Below are positions 21,706 through 33,138 of a stretch of 64,000 bases of DNA, in pieces. Both the position numbers and the translations under genes were made by a program. Within the stretch, counting starts at the first letter, position 1. Every line of letters starts with the position of its first letter. Under the pieces are notes generated by a model. It was not told the origin of the DNA, did no database searches, and saw only the letters and a list, made by a program, of their open reading frames with translations. Origin of the DNA: Physcomitrium patens (Eukaryota; Streptophyta; Bryopsida; Funariales; Funariaceae); the NCBI RefSeq assembly GCF_000002425.4, contig NC_037257.1:11408627-11472626 (forward strand), in the 5' to 3' direction.

Positions 21706-22267
21706 TGTCAAGGACAAGAACTCGATGAAAAAGTAATTCAGACAAATGAGCCTTCACTCAAAGAAAGGTAACAAAATATAAATAAACAAGTATGTATATT
21801 GAAAGAAAAACTGGAATGGCTATTGTCAAAGACTAGAAAACATGAAGATTCTTGAAACTAGATTGGAAACAAGAAAGGAGTTGATAAGAGTGAAGAAGGA
21901 TTCACTCTTGTCTCTATATATACTATCTAACTAAGGGCTATGTGGTGACGTTCTCTAAGACCTCCAATATGTGTTGACTTTGTAGGACACATGCCTTGAC
22001 TTACAAAGGTAATTTTTTCTACATGTAGGCCACATTGTTAGCTTGGTCTTCAAGCTAACAACATGTGTGGCACATAGCTAATTTGTTGACCACGTTTCTA
22101 ATCCAAAAAGTCAATTAAAGACACCTATAAAGTCAAAGCAGCGTCTATGAAGCTTTTAGGAAGCTTCCATATCAAATAGTATAGAATTAACTTACTTTTA
22201 TCTATTTTTACTTACTTCTACCTATTTATATATGTAATTACTGGCTTACATGAATATGTCCGTGATA
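21706..22267 (-). repeat. 5' LTR of element B
   Basis: 562 bp on the minus strand. Directly inside it (21,690-21,705) is the counterpart of the self-primer site, TTGACAAGAGT, still complete at 21,693-21,703 in reverse complement. Confidence 0.88.
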
Positions 22268-22350
22268 GCACATCTTTACCTAATAATTATAATTTTGGCA
22301 CTCTACATACATTCTTTTATCTTAAAAAAAGTAGTGAGTCAATTTGATGA

Positions 22351-22896
22351 CTCACACATACACATGTAAACCAATAATTACTTATATGATTTAGATAATA
22401 GTAGGTAAAAGTATATCAATTCCATAATATCTTCTATAAAAGCTTCCTAGAAGCTTGATCGATGTTGCTTTCACTTTATAGGTGTCTTTAATTGACTTTT
22501 TAGATTAGAAATATGGTCAACAAGTTGATCATGTGCCACACATGTTAATAGCTTGAAGAACAAGCTAACTATGTGGCCTACATATAAAAAACTTGCCTTG
22601 TAAGCTAAGGCATGTGTCCTATAAAGTCAATACATATTAGAGGTCCTATAGAACATCGCCATGTAGTTTTTAGTTAGATTGTATTCATAGAGGCAAGAGT
22701 AAAGTCCTCTTTATTCTTGTCAATTCTTTTCTTGCTTCTACTCTAGTTTCAAGAGTTTCAAATTTTCTTGTCTTTTGGTAATAAGCCATTCTAATTTCTT
22801 TTTAATATATGTACTACCTTATTTTTATTTTCTCATTTTTTCTTTGACATGGATTTTATTGGTTTATGCATCATCTTCCAATTCATGTCTTTGATA
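22351..22896 (+). repeat. 3' LTR of element C (main part)
   Basis: About 546 bp, resuming C's LTR after insertion D. It shares with 949-1,497 the ACATGTAAACC opening and the GGTTTATGCATCATCTTC stretch near the end, and it ends TTTGATA. TGTAT follows, against GGTAT before the 5' LTR. Confidence 0.85.
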
Positions 22897-23075
22897 TGTA
22901 TTACACTTCTTGTTGTATGTAGTGTTTGAATCATTGTGCCATATTTATAATAGCATAGACCTTCTAAGGGTGGAGATTTTGATTTGTAATGAGATGATCA
23001 CTCTAATAGAGTGACATTGTTTGAGTAAGGTTTTGAAATTGTGTAAATATTGTTTCATATATTTTTGTATTCTTA
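22897..23075 (+). mobile_element. Copia relic, second half of the RNase H segment
   Basis: Around 22,970-23,070 one plus frame reads EILICNEMITLIE and then KVLKLCKYCFI. These fit the Copia motifs I-Y-C-D-N-x-S-A-I and K-H-I-D-I-R-Y-H-F-I in the right order and spacing. It follows on from the fragment before element C. It is an old, broken fossil. Confidence 0.4.
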
Positions 23076-23690
23076 TTCTTATTCTTTTGTTACAAAATTT
23101 TCTTGCATGTATGCTTGAGTGACAATATCATTAGCAAAATATGTATTTTTTAGAACCAATTATACTTCATTAATTGTTTTGCATGCTCCTACATGTGAGA
23201 AGATGGAATTGTCTACACAATCCAAGATGACTACAAAGGCAATATGATCCTTCTTTTCTAAGTAAGGATTGCAACTTTATTTTTTGGTGGTGATTGTTAT
23301 GTTGCATCTAGTTTTGTAATTAGTATTGGCTCCTTTTTCTAAGCAAGAAACTAACTTCCTCACATCCTTTATTTCAAATTTTATTTTTAGCTTTTGTCTC
23401 TAGAATGTATACAAAAAGCCATCAAATTTTGGACATATTTAGTAGTGAAGTTGATTGAAGCCATACTCATGAGAGGGTCTATTGGTACCCTAATTTCTAT
23501 GCAAAATGTCTTCTATACAACCCTTCTTCTTATAAGCCCTTTTTTTAGTTTTCTATATTTTTGGAACTTATTCTACTAAATTTTCAATTTTATTGTTGCT
23601 CTAATTCCATATTGGTATTGTCTTAATAAAGCAATTTTGTAAAAAATAATTATAGTAATTTTGTGTATACAAAATATATTTTTGTTGAGG
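23076..23690. other. AT-rich stretch, no gene seen
   Basis: Only short open frames. It probably contains the tail of the Copia relic, but nothing in it can be named. Confidence 0.4.
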
Positions 23691-23794
23691 AGGACACAAC
23701 CAAATGGGTTGCAACTCCTAGACGGGATGTGACTGGCCCGTCTGTGAAGAGCTCCACTGAACAAGGAGTCACGAGAGGATGAGCTATACTGCCA

Positions 23795-23808
23795 TTAGGG
23801 TTAGGGTT
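23795..23808 (+). promoter_or_regulatory. Telobox-like motif at an island edge
   Basis: TTAGGGTTAGGGTT in the first less AT-rich sequence after the nest, about 45 bp before an ATG at 23,852. In plants, short telomere-like boxes occur in promoters of growth and translation genes. This copy lies where a promoter or 5' leader would be expected if the downstream frame is real. Confidence 0.35.
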
Positions 23809-23851
23809 CCAATAATCATCCCGTCGACCGAATCAAGGGATCACCCACCCC

Positions 23852-24157
23852 ATGAAGCTCGGAAACCTTATCGGAATCTGCGTGGTGGCGGCACCATCAA
23901 TCTGGTGGTTGGTTGGTTGGCTGCCGGAGGAATGGAAGCGATGGATGGAACGGGATCGAAGTGTTGTTGTTGTTGTTTGCTTTTGCAGATTCTCTGTCTT
24001 CGTCAGATTTCTCTCACTCACTACATCAACCCGGCATCTTCTCCTCCACTTTTCCCATCTTCGATATATTCGACACCCAGCGCATCAATGCCCGATTCCT
24101 ATCGTTTTTCCGCGACAAGTGGGACAAAGGCGACTGTTGCTGGGGCAGGGGTGCTGA
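23852..24157 (+). CDS. Hypothetical small protein with one membrane-like segment
   Basis: 101 residues from the first ATG after the telobox. Residues 5-23 (NLIGICVVAAPSIWWLVGWL) are a good membrane segment or signal anchor, followed by the charged PEEWKRWMERDR. The rest is low in complexity and basic/aromatic and looks less like a real protein. Overlapping frames of similar length exist at 23,779-24,291 and 23,913-24,302, so the true frame is not certain; an exon joined to a distant one or a non-coding transcript are alternatives. I do not recognise a family. The surroundings have near-average GC, unlike the repeats on either side, which supports host origin. Confidence 0.25.
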   Translation: MKLGNLIGICVVAAPSIWWLVGWLPEEWKRWMERDRSVVVVVCFCRFSVFVRFLSLTTSTRHLLLHFSHLRYIRHPAHQCPIPIVFPRQVGQRRLLLGQGC

Positions 24158-24329
24158 CACACGCAGTGCGTGGGAACACAACAATCCCGATTGGCAAGAC
24201 GTGGAGCGTGAGATGGGAGAGCATGGGTTTGATCCAGGAGCCCGATCCGGAGGGGGTCAGGCGTGGTCCGGTTCATGGGCAGCAGATTTAACAGCATGCT
24301 AGAAGGATTGGTGGGATTCGCACACAAAC

Positions 24330-25867
24330 CCAGGTTTGTTTATTAACTTTCTCTCTCTCTCCACCCATTCCACCAGAGGGCACTGTATATTGCCATCCCT
24401 GCAACCCCTCAACGGACGGATAGATGGACGGACTGACGAACTAAGCATCGATCGATACATCAGTCATGGATCAGTTTGTCTGCTGTCAGCTCAATCATCT
24501 TCATACTCCCCCATCTTCAGCTTTTTCGCCTTGCATCGTGTGCATTCCGGCACACCGCATGCGCTTCCAGGATTCCGAAACCTTGTCGATTCTCTTGCAA
24601 AGCATACTCAGAGCCTGTCAGTGGCCACGAAGCCGTCGATTCTGTAGCCCTCACAAGGGGGGCTCAATATCGCCATAGCATCCGATTCTCCGCGCTTTTT
24701 GCATCGTCTTCGTCGTCTTCGCCTTATTGCAGTAACAGAATAGCAGGCTGAACATGATAATTTAACCGTGTTTTGGAAGGAATCGTGATGCACTGTGTTG
24801 CAGTGAATCACACATGTTTCATGGTTTTATCGCAAGCCTCCTTCCGCTAACATGTGGGTTTAGTGGTGGGATTATTTGATTGGTTGTTGTTGTTTTAAGA
24901 TGACATTGAGCAACTGAATAATGCAATGGATGTTTAATTATCTTTGGGTGTGTCTCATAGTTGGGCAAAGTTATGTGCTTTTAGTGATAAGGAAGGACTT
25001 GATTTTGTCATTTGTTGAAGGATGACAAGTGGAAGATGAATTTTGTGTGGGATAGGAGAGAAAGGAAGGGGAGAGGGAGGATTTTGTACTAGAAATTTGT
25101 CGAAGATGATAATCAGATTGAAAAAAGAAACATTTTCTTTCTTTCTATATAGTAAAAATCAATTCTTATAAAATCAACTTTGTATTTTTAATTTTTTAAT
25201 TTTTTTAAAAAATAACTATTCTCTTGTGGTAATCAACCTAATTACATTAATCAATGGCTGAAAAGCTTCTATATGATGTTTTTTTAAATAAACTCTTAAC
25301 AACCTAAGTAACATATGTCCATTTATATTTTCTACCATTTATTTGGTTAGGTGTAAATATTTACAAGAAATATCCTGTAAAATTAAATAAATATACTTTG
25401 TCTTAATAAACATATTAATTATTAAATTTTTATATATGCAGATTTTCTGTTATATTTTTATACTTTCGATTCTTAAGATTATTAGCACTACAACTATAAT
25501 ACTAAGATATATGATTATAGTGTGTTATTTTTTTAAAATAATTATTTAAAAAACAATTATAAAAATAGATTGATAATATTAGAAACATTCTTTGATACAT
25601 TATTTATATAAATATAATGTAGGTGTAAATATAAAAAATTATAAAAAAATATATTAAAAATGTTAAAATAATATTTATTTATTTATAATTATTATGGTGG
25701 ATAAAAAAGAATGCATTATGATTATATATATATATATATATATATATATTAATAACTAGATGATATTTTAAATTTTATTTATTTTTTAATTACTTATTTT
25801 TATGTATTTTAAAGACCTCAAAAATACTATCAACAAATATAAGATTTTCTAGGACTTAAAAAAATAG

Positions 25868-25905
<38 letters not shown>

Positions 25906-26580
25906 ATCTTTTCAAATTTTAGATATGGCTAAGAGATTTTAAATAATATAAGATGTAGAATTAAATATATTTTTAAAGCTTAAAGATACTATATCATTTG
26001 ATTTAATTAAAAAAATAAAAATTAATGTCAATGTGTACTAAAATTCAAAAAAAATTAATTAATGTATTATTAGATTAATAGAAAAATAATCTTTACAAAA
26101 AAAAGATGTTGATTTTAATAAAACCTTATCTGCATTAATCAAGGTTAATTCTATTTATATACTAATAGTAATAGTTTCAAAATATAACATAGGCTCAAAG
26201 TAGTTTGATGTTATTTTTGCATTATACTTTGAAATTAAAAAATTAAAATTAAGATTAAAATTAAAAAAATCAAGCACAAAAACATGAATAAAATTGAAGT
26301 CTTTAGAAAATTTAGAAAGAAGAACCTTGTATAAAAGTTGAAAAATTCACCATATAGATTAAAGCACAATTTCAAACAATGATATGAGCAATTGATGTCT
26401 TGAAGATAAACATAAATACTCTTGCAATGATTTGAATTATTTTGTGTAATTCAAAACATTACATAAAACCAGATCATGTAAATATATTATGTTTTTATTG
26501 TATTTTAATAATATTTTTTTTGATTTAAATGGATTAAAGATACCATTGAATACATAATTTAATATAAATTAAGTAAGATT
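24330..26580. other. Island edge passing into AT-rich DNA
   Basis: To about 24,900 the sequence is mixed, with a CT-rich tract at 24,345-24,362 and only overlapping short frames. From 25,100 it is extremely AT-rich, with (TA)n runs at 25,723-25,749 and 25,872-25,904. No gene is seen. Confidence 0.5.
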
Positions 26581-26769
26581 TACCAAGAGAGCTATGTATT
26601 AATGTCTACAAAGATCATAGGAAATATAAAGTCTAGATATTAGATTAGAGATACATTAATAGAATCTTGATGTATTTTGGCAATGAAACAATAGAATCAA
26701 TAAGTTTTATTGTTTTATTTAGTTTTGACTTATCTTAAATAAAACCTCTTAGGATTGAAAAGAAAAGAG

Positions 26770-27300
26770 AATAAAGATTAACATTCCATATGCAAGTACA
26801 ACAAACAATTTCATGTTTGCAATAGTATATACTAAATCATATAACTTGTATGTTGTAAGTACAATTAGTACATATATAAAAAATCTAAAAAATAAATGTT
26901 GAAAAGCAACAAAGTAGATTTTTTTCTATCTAAAGGGTGCTTTTAATATTTTTATTATATTTAATAAAAACATGAAAGAAGAAGGAGTATCACAAGATTG
27001 ATAAAAGATGCTCTTGCTAGAGACTTAAATAAGAGAAGGTCTACAATATGTTATGTTATGTCTTTACAATGGTTGGTTGACCATTAAATTAAGTCAACTT
27101 TAAATTCTATAAAAACATATTTAACATCTAAAATAAAGTATATGGTTATTATTGAAGAAAATAAAGATGCTATGTACTTAAAAATACTTGATGTTAAATT
27201 TGAATTGGTGCAAAATCACACTTTGTTACATTATGATAGTTAAATTTCTATATCTTTGGCAAAGAATCAAATATATCACTCTAAAATAATAATATATAAA
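26770..27300 (+). mobile_element. Copia relic, RT tail to RNase H
   Basis: A plus-strand reading gives KINIPYASTTNNFMFAIVYT, matching the Copia segment K-I-P-Y-A-S-A-V-G-S-L-M-Y-A-M-V-x-T-R-P-D. Then come DALARDLNKRRSTICYVMSL (Copia D-A-D-x-A-G-D-x-x-x-R-R-S-T-x-G-Y), and later ISLAKNQIYHSKI (Copia A-I-x-L-A-K-N-x-x-x-H-x-R-T-K). Order and spacing are right for one element of the Ty1/Copia superfamily. It is an old fossil broken in several places. No LTR was found for it. Confidence 0.72.
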
Positions 27301-28876
27301 TGTTAAATATTTTTCAATTTTAGATATCATATTTAATAGTAAGTTCTACTTTAAAAGGAGATAAATACAAAAGAAAATGCAACATGTATGTTGATAATAC
27401 CAATAACAATTAAAAAATTCTAACTATGTTTGAATTTGTTAAGTAGAAAATGTACTTAATAGAAGAAAAAACTATTAGCATTTAGATCAAAATGCATTTA
27501 TATTTGGTCTTATTTTTTTATTTAAATTTTAAATTATATTAGATAATTCTAGATTTATGATTAATATTTTGTCTATTTAATATGTATAGAATCTAACAAG
27601 TTTCTTTAGCATAAATAATTATCTTTATAGTATTGTATTTAGTAGATATTGAATATATTTTGTAGATGGTATATAAAGATTTGATTGAATTTAATACTAA
27701 AATTAGAATAACTACAACTTTATATATGTTGATTTTTTTATAATAATATAACTAAGTTAAACATTAATTTTTCTTTGTATGTGTAATTTTATCTTTGTTA
27801 TTTTACCAACCAATTCTAAGAATACTATTAAAATTCAGAGGTTTCTACAAAGGTTTGTATGAATAAATGAATTATATCTTATTATCTATCTAAATTCAAA
27901 TTTGTTGATTTTTAGGACTTTCATCTTTAGTTTAGCATGATAATTTTGAATGTTATTTGAATGTGAGAACCTTATTTGAGTGTTTGGTAGTTTTGGCAAT
28001 AATAAGGTCTTAAAATAATAATTTTGGATTTTTTTTTTTTAATTACTTAGAGTCAAAACTTCCAAAATTTCTTTAAAATAAATAATAATAAAATAATAAA
28101 TGTTGTCATATTTAAAATAAATAAAATAAAATAAAATAATCAGCTTTATTCCTATTGTATACAAACTTATTGTTATTATTACTAATTGATACTTTATTTT
28201 AATACATATTTTTAATAAAAAATATAAAAATATTTGATGCATTTTCAAGGTTTTAATTTTTTTCTATATATTTTATTAATGTCATATTTATGGCTATATA
28301 TAAGATATTCTTAATCATTTTATATTATTTTTTATTTTAAATTATTTATTATTATTATTCTTATTATTATTATTATTTATTTATACAAGATAAGATAAAA
28401 AATATCTTTGTTATTTTATTTTCATAGTTTTATATAGTTATAAGAGATAAACTAAATAAAAAGATAAATAATTATCAATTTAAATAGTTGCAATTGCTAT
28501 GTAATTTAGATGATTTATTTTTTTAAAAAAATTAAATTTATAATAGTCTATTCTGTCACAGTAGTTTTACTATGATTTTTTTTAAATAGATCATATTCAA
28601 TGTATATATATATATATATATATATATATGACTCCTAACAATAAAATTTAATTAAAAAATGATATATTATAAAACTTTGATTTTATTCCAAATGTTATGC
28701 AGAACCATATTTTGACACCTTATGTTTATTACAAACATGAACTCAGCATAAGTTTGTATTGTGATATACATTATTGAATGCAAAGTACACTCTAAAATTA
28801 TTAAAATAAATTAAAAATTATCCAATGATAAATTATGCATGCTAAATTTATAAAAATAAGGGTCTTATTCTAAAAC

Positions 28877-28908
<32 letters not shown>

Positions 28909-30100
28909 GTTTTTTTTTTGAGGAGAAAACTCCTGATACAATATCATGTTTTCTAACTACTTTGGAAGACAATACTTTGTACCTGAGTTAAAGCTGCATG
29001 AATCAACTTATTGAAATATCCAAGAATAATCAAAGTTTTATTATATTATTGATGCCATAGAGGAATTCTAACAATACATATTAAAATTTCATATCATACA
29101 ACTAAATTCACCAAAGAAAAAAAACTAAGAAGAAAAATAAGAATAAAACTTTATTTTTTATTTTCTTTCTTTTATTTTTTATTTTCCTTGATAGAGGATA
29201 CGTTTTTTGGGCAATGGTGCAGTGTTTTTAGTAAATTGCCTATATTCATATTATTTTTACAAAAGAACGTCTTTTGCAACTCTTTTAAACGATTTATTCT
29301 GGTTATCAAAAGTTTTTGGGTTCTCATTTGTTTTTCTTAATAAAATCTATGGAATAAACACTGTTATTTAATTTTAAATTTTAAAGCTAATATTCAGTTT
29401 GACTACAAGTACGTAAATAGTGTAGGATTTATAGGCTTGCACTGTTATATTAACTCATTGTACAGTCCTATTGTGGTGGAACTTTTACTTGTTGATATTC
29501 TTCCACATTAATTTGCTTCAATACTTACTTTTTGAATTTGGTGTATATGATATGGTCATCCAATAAACCATTGGCAGTCTTGCATGTGATGGCTATCCAA
29601 TTATTAGAAATATGTATATCAAATTACAATCCGAAGCAGTTGAAGTTTATGTATGTTTGTAATTATTCTTTCATTGCTACACGTGACATTTTCTAAACAA
29701 AACTCCATATCTCTTTACTGGCTATTGTTGTTCACTTCAAATGCTCCCCAATTGCTTTTTCTATTGTAAGATTAAACAAATTTTGTTGTATTGCAATATG
29801 AAGTAAGTGCTACTTTACTGTTTTATGTCTGCACATATCAACATAGATGTCTAAAAAACATCATATAATTGATATTAACTGTTCTCGTTGATAATTGGAA
29901 AATAGGTTACAACTATCAATAAGAACACGAAAAAGAAGGCATTCTTCTTGTTCTTTTCTTTTTTCTATCACTTAAAAAGAATGATGGTATTAATATATCC
30001 CCAGTATCAAGTAATCAGGAACCATGTTTAACACTAGGGTTGTAACTTGACAAGCGTTCTTTCAATATTCATATTCTGATTATTTACTGAAGTGGGTTTA
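27301..30100. other. AT-rich stretch with simple repeats
   Basis: No gene seen. It holds a (TA)n run at 28,602-28,629 and a long poly-T tract with one G at 28,880-28,920. Older retroelement remains are probable but cannot be named. Confidence 0.5.
28880..28920. repeat. Poly-T tract
   Basis: About 40 T with a single interrupting G. It could be the A-tail side of a minus-strand retroposed sequence, but no body is recognisable next to it. Confidence 0.7.
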
Positions 30101-31960
30101 ACCTTACAGAAGTTGCTGACTATCTGTATGTTTTGTTGGTGAGTGATGCAAACACCACGTCGAACATGTCAGCTTCAGCATCTGGTGATCGAAACTATCA
30201 ACCCCTTATTGAAATCACCGAATTATGGAATGGTGCAAAAGTTGATATTGCCTGCAACAAATTCAACTGCTGAATCACTTGGGGTGAAAGCACATGTTCT
30301 GCAGCATGGTGGCAAATTTGTTGAAACTGGCAATCTCCGGCAGAAGCCATTGCAGAACAAGGAAGTATGTAGGCCCGGTCAGGATTTCAGTTTCGACACT
30401 TGATGGCGCATCCTGGGCCGTAGTGTCGCTGCAAGTGGGGTCACCGCAAGTGGAAATTGGAATGCTTGCGTTTCCTTAGTTTCCCTGATCAACAGTGCTT
30501 TTTTACTGGTTCCAACGTCGCTTAAATCTACATTCGTGGGATCACAACTAGAATACAACGCTAAGAATAGAATCATCGTCAAATCAGAAATAGACGCTGT
30601 CATTGATACCAAAAACGGTGCCCCAAAAAATCGAGCATAAAATATTCGTGACCGCCAGAAGCTAGTGGTGGTACCTGGAAAAGGATAGCAGAGCAAGCGG
30701 CCAGCCCCACCAAGGTGCCAGTAGAGGAGCCCACTTGTGTCTTGCACAGTTAAAAAAGGAAGGGCGATGGGATGCTGTGGCGCTATCTGATTCACTCCGT
30801 CGTGGCTCGACCTGGCTCCTTTGGTGACACTGAGACTGAGCTTTTTCCTGTCGTTTTGCCTTCTAGGCTTGCTGGGGTTCATCCTCGCCGAATCCCCATT
30901 CTGCACTTTATCATCACGCCTTGGAGTTGCGGGGTCTTCCATCTCCCGTAGCTGGCGTGGGGTCGAACCCTGCCTTAGAGTGCTTGAGGATACACTGCCG
31001 CTCTTGCGATCTCCTCGCCCCTACCATTGGTATATCAATCACCCACTGTGCTCAGGTATGCGACTCGTATCTTTCTTGCTGGGTGACAAGTAGAATCTTA
31101 TCTTAGCTATTGCTCGTGTTGATCCACTTGACGCGCGCACTCATAACGGATTGATGCTTTTCTTGTATTCTCTAGGCACTCATTTGAGCTGCCCCCCTTT
31201 TGCCAGCGCAGCAAACCATCACTCGACTTGACGCAGCTCCATCGAGGATGATGCAGTTGGCTGCTGCTTCAGTCGATTTTGTCTTCTGTTTTCTGGAAGA
31301 GGAGTTCAATTGTGGGTTGTGTGGACGCCCACTCGAAACCTGAGGGTCTGGAGGTTGAGAAATATCTTACAGAGTCTTGTCCAATTTGCTTTTGGCTGGA
31401 ATGTATACGAGAAGCAGTTTGTTAGAGAGCTGGTTGGAGGGGGGGGGGGGGGGGGGGGGGGAGAGAGTGTGAGTGAGTTGGCGATGTCCTGGAAGGAGTT
31501 CGGTTCCAGTGTAGAATCAAGACACGACGTACACTCGACGTGTGTGGCTATTCATCTATCAGTTCTTAGGATTCCACGATGTTCTCGTACGCAATTTTTA
31601 ACCGCACCCGTTTACGACGAAAAGATTTAGCTTGATATATTCACTTAGTTACAAGGTATGGATCATTGAGGTGCTTGATTTTGTTTTGCTTCATTCTCTC
31701 ACAACGATTAGACGTGCAGCTTGGATTACCTTGTTGTTCTGCTTGCGGAGATCAAGGGACACTTTTGCTTGTGTCGTGTCCGTGGACAAGTTTCACTGTG
31801 ACACAGCAACTGAAATGCTCGTTGTCACTCCAGTTGTAGCGTTTGTCTAGACCGGGCAAGTTGTGTCGATAACTTTGAGGTTGTATAGAAAATCTGTTCT
31901 TTCCTGCATGTAACTATCATTTCTTCAATGAGTTAGTTTCAAACACATTCTTTACTGAGA
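30101..31960. other. Gene island upstream of the KAI2-like gene
   Basis: Sequence of clearly higher GC than its surroundings. Open frames exist on both strands (for example 30,143-30,403 plus and 30,379-30,942 minus, 187 codons), but they overlap, have no recognisable motif and do not agree on a strand. I take this as the upstream region, possibly with 5' leader exons, of the gene at 32,056. It also holds the 23-base G run. Confidence 0.4.
31439..31461 (+). repeat. Run of 23 G followed by GAGAGAG
   Basis: An uninterrupted homopurine run about 600 bp before the KAI2-like start codon. Runs of this length can form G-quadruplex or triplex structures and are often unstable in length. The exact count could also be a sequencing artefact. 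Confidence 0.85.
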
Positions 31961-32055
31961 GGGCTTTATTATTCACAGGGCATAGGACAATCTGCCAGAG
32001 GCGGCGTTGTGTTCTTTGAAAACTCGGCTTCTAGGGAGTAGTGGTCGGGTGTATA

Positions 32056-33138
32056 ATGGAGGAGCCATCCTTGTTGGACGCTCACAACGTGCGCGTTGTA
32101 GGAATGGGTTCGGAGCTCGTGGTTCTGGGCCACGGATTCGGCACGGATCAGTCGGTGTGGAAGCATGTAATTCCGCATCTCGTCGACGATTACCGTGTAA
32201 TTCTGTTTGACAACATGGGGGCTGGAACCACGGACCCCGAATTTTTCAGCTTCTCGAGATACTCTACCCTTCACGGTTACGCGGATGATCTTTTGTCGAT
32301 TCTGGAGGAGCTTGAGGTTGAGTCTTGTATCTACGTTGGACATTCGGTGGCCGGTATGGTTGGTTGTCTCGCATCGCTTGAAAGGCCGGAAATCTTCACC
32401 AAGATTATCACTCTCTCGGCTTCTCCAAGGTACAGATACTGACTCCCTAATGCTTGTAAGTTCTCTACTCTGTTTGTCTAGATTCAGCATGCTCGCGTCC
32501 AAGTTTCTTGGTACGTTCTTTACGTTTCTGGGTGCGGTTGTTCCTCTAGGTATCTGAACGACCGGGACTATTTCGGAGGATTTGAACAAGACGACCTGAA
32601 CCAACTGTTCGAAGCGATGCAGTCGAATTTCAAAGCCTGGGTTTCTGGATTTGCTCCACTCGCTGTAGGATCAGACATAGATTCCATGGCAGTTCAGGAG
32701 TTCGGACGCACACTTTTCAACATCCGACCTGACATAGCTTTCAGTGTGGCGAAGACCATCTTCCAAAGCGATCTGAGAATAATGCTTCCAAAAGTACTAA
32801 ATATTCCCACCCTTCTCCTCCCTCCCTCTCTTACCCTCACAAGAAAATCAAAGAAAGGGTCCAGCTCTTCGTTTGCATTCGTAGTATAAGACCATTTGAA
32901 GTCTATGGATCCAGTCTCACGTCACGTTCCCAAATTTGTGCAGGTAACAGTCCCTTGCCACATTTTGCAAAGCAGTAAGGACCTGGCAGTGCCCTTGGTA
33001 GTCGCGGATTATCTCCATCATGCTCTTGGAGGCCCCACGATTGTCGAGGTGTTGCCGACCGAGGGCCATTTGCCTCAGCTCAGTTCCCCCGACATCATTA
33101 TTCCCGTACTGAAACGCCACCTCGCTGGAAGTCTATAA
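32056..33138 (+). CDS. KAI2L: KAI2-like alpha/beta hydrolase (three exons)
   Basis: Exons 32,056-32,429, 32,550-32,793 and 32,944-33,138 give 270 residues, the usual size of KAI2/D14 receptors. Introns are GT-AG, 120 and 150 bp, phases 2 and 0. The protein is close to Arabidopsis KAI2 throughout ([74 protein letters not shown]). The catalytic triad is S97 in GHSVAG, D219 and H248, all present. KAI2 proteins bind karrikins or an unknown KAI2 ligand in cytosol and nucleus, hydrolyse butenolides slowly and act with MAX2. Mosses carry many KAI2-like copies and no true D14; which copy this is cannot be told here. The start was chosen because it gives the conserved N-terminus; a GTG-led extension upstream is ignored. 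It looks intact. Confidence 0.93.

Larger units (their letters stand above)
16148..22267 (-). mobile_element. Element B: old minus-strand Ty3/Gypsy chromovirus (RLG1-like)
   Basis: A 6.1-kb copy of the family of element A, read from right to left. The 5' LTR is 21,706-22,267 (562 bp) and the 3' LTR is 16,148-16,708 (561 bp). The target duplication GCACA is perfect (16,143-16,147 and 22,268-22,272), and the host of the insertion is block D. Its LTRs differ from each other at about one base in ten by eye over the part compared, so it is old. Order on the minus strand: gag, pol with chromodomain, third frame. The coding part is broken in dozens of places. Confidence 0.9.
14883..22350. mobile_element. 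Insertion D in the 3' LTR of element C, type unknown
   Basis: C's 3' LTR begins at 14,877 (TGTCAC) but its remainder resumes only at 22,351. The intervening block, apart from element B, is about 1.35 kb (14,883-16,147 and 22,268-22,350). GTCAC (14,878-14,882) and CTCAC (22,351-22,355) may be an aged 5-bp target duplication. It has no recognisable coding sequence, no clear inverted ends, and contains a diverged tandem duplication. A solo LTR of another family is possible, because the left edge starts TGTCACGAAC, but the right edge does not confirm this. Confidence 0.5.
949..22896 (+). mobile_element. Element C: old nested Ty3/Gypsy chromovirus (RLG1-like)
   Basis: Outer shell of the nest. The 5' LTR is 949-1,497 and the 3' LTR is 22,351-22,896 plus its first bases at 14,877-14,882. 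The flanking 5-mers GGTAT (944-948) and TGTAT (22,897-22,901) fit an aged target duplication. Parts in order are gag, protease, reverse transcriptase, RNase H, integrase, chromodomain and a third-frame relic, all in the same order as in young element A. Insertions E, A and D interrupt it. By eye the two LTRs differ at roughly a tenth of positions, so C is much older than A. The coding part is broken in dozens of places. Confidence 0.85.

Noticed and set aside
28039-28248. A 69-codon minus-strand frame in AT-rich DNA
   Set aside because: Made almost only of Ile, Tyr, Phe and Lys codons, as expected by chance at this base composition.
30379-30942. A 187-codon minus-strand frame upstream of the KAI2-like gene
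   Set aside because: Composition looks like chance reading through GC-richer DNA, plus-strand frames overlap it, and no domain is visible.
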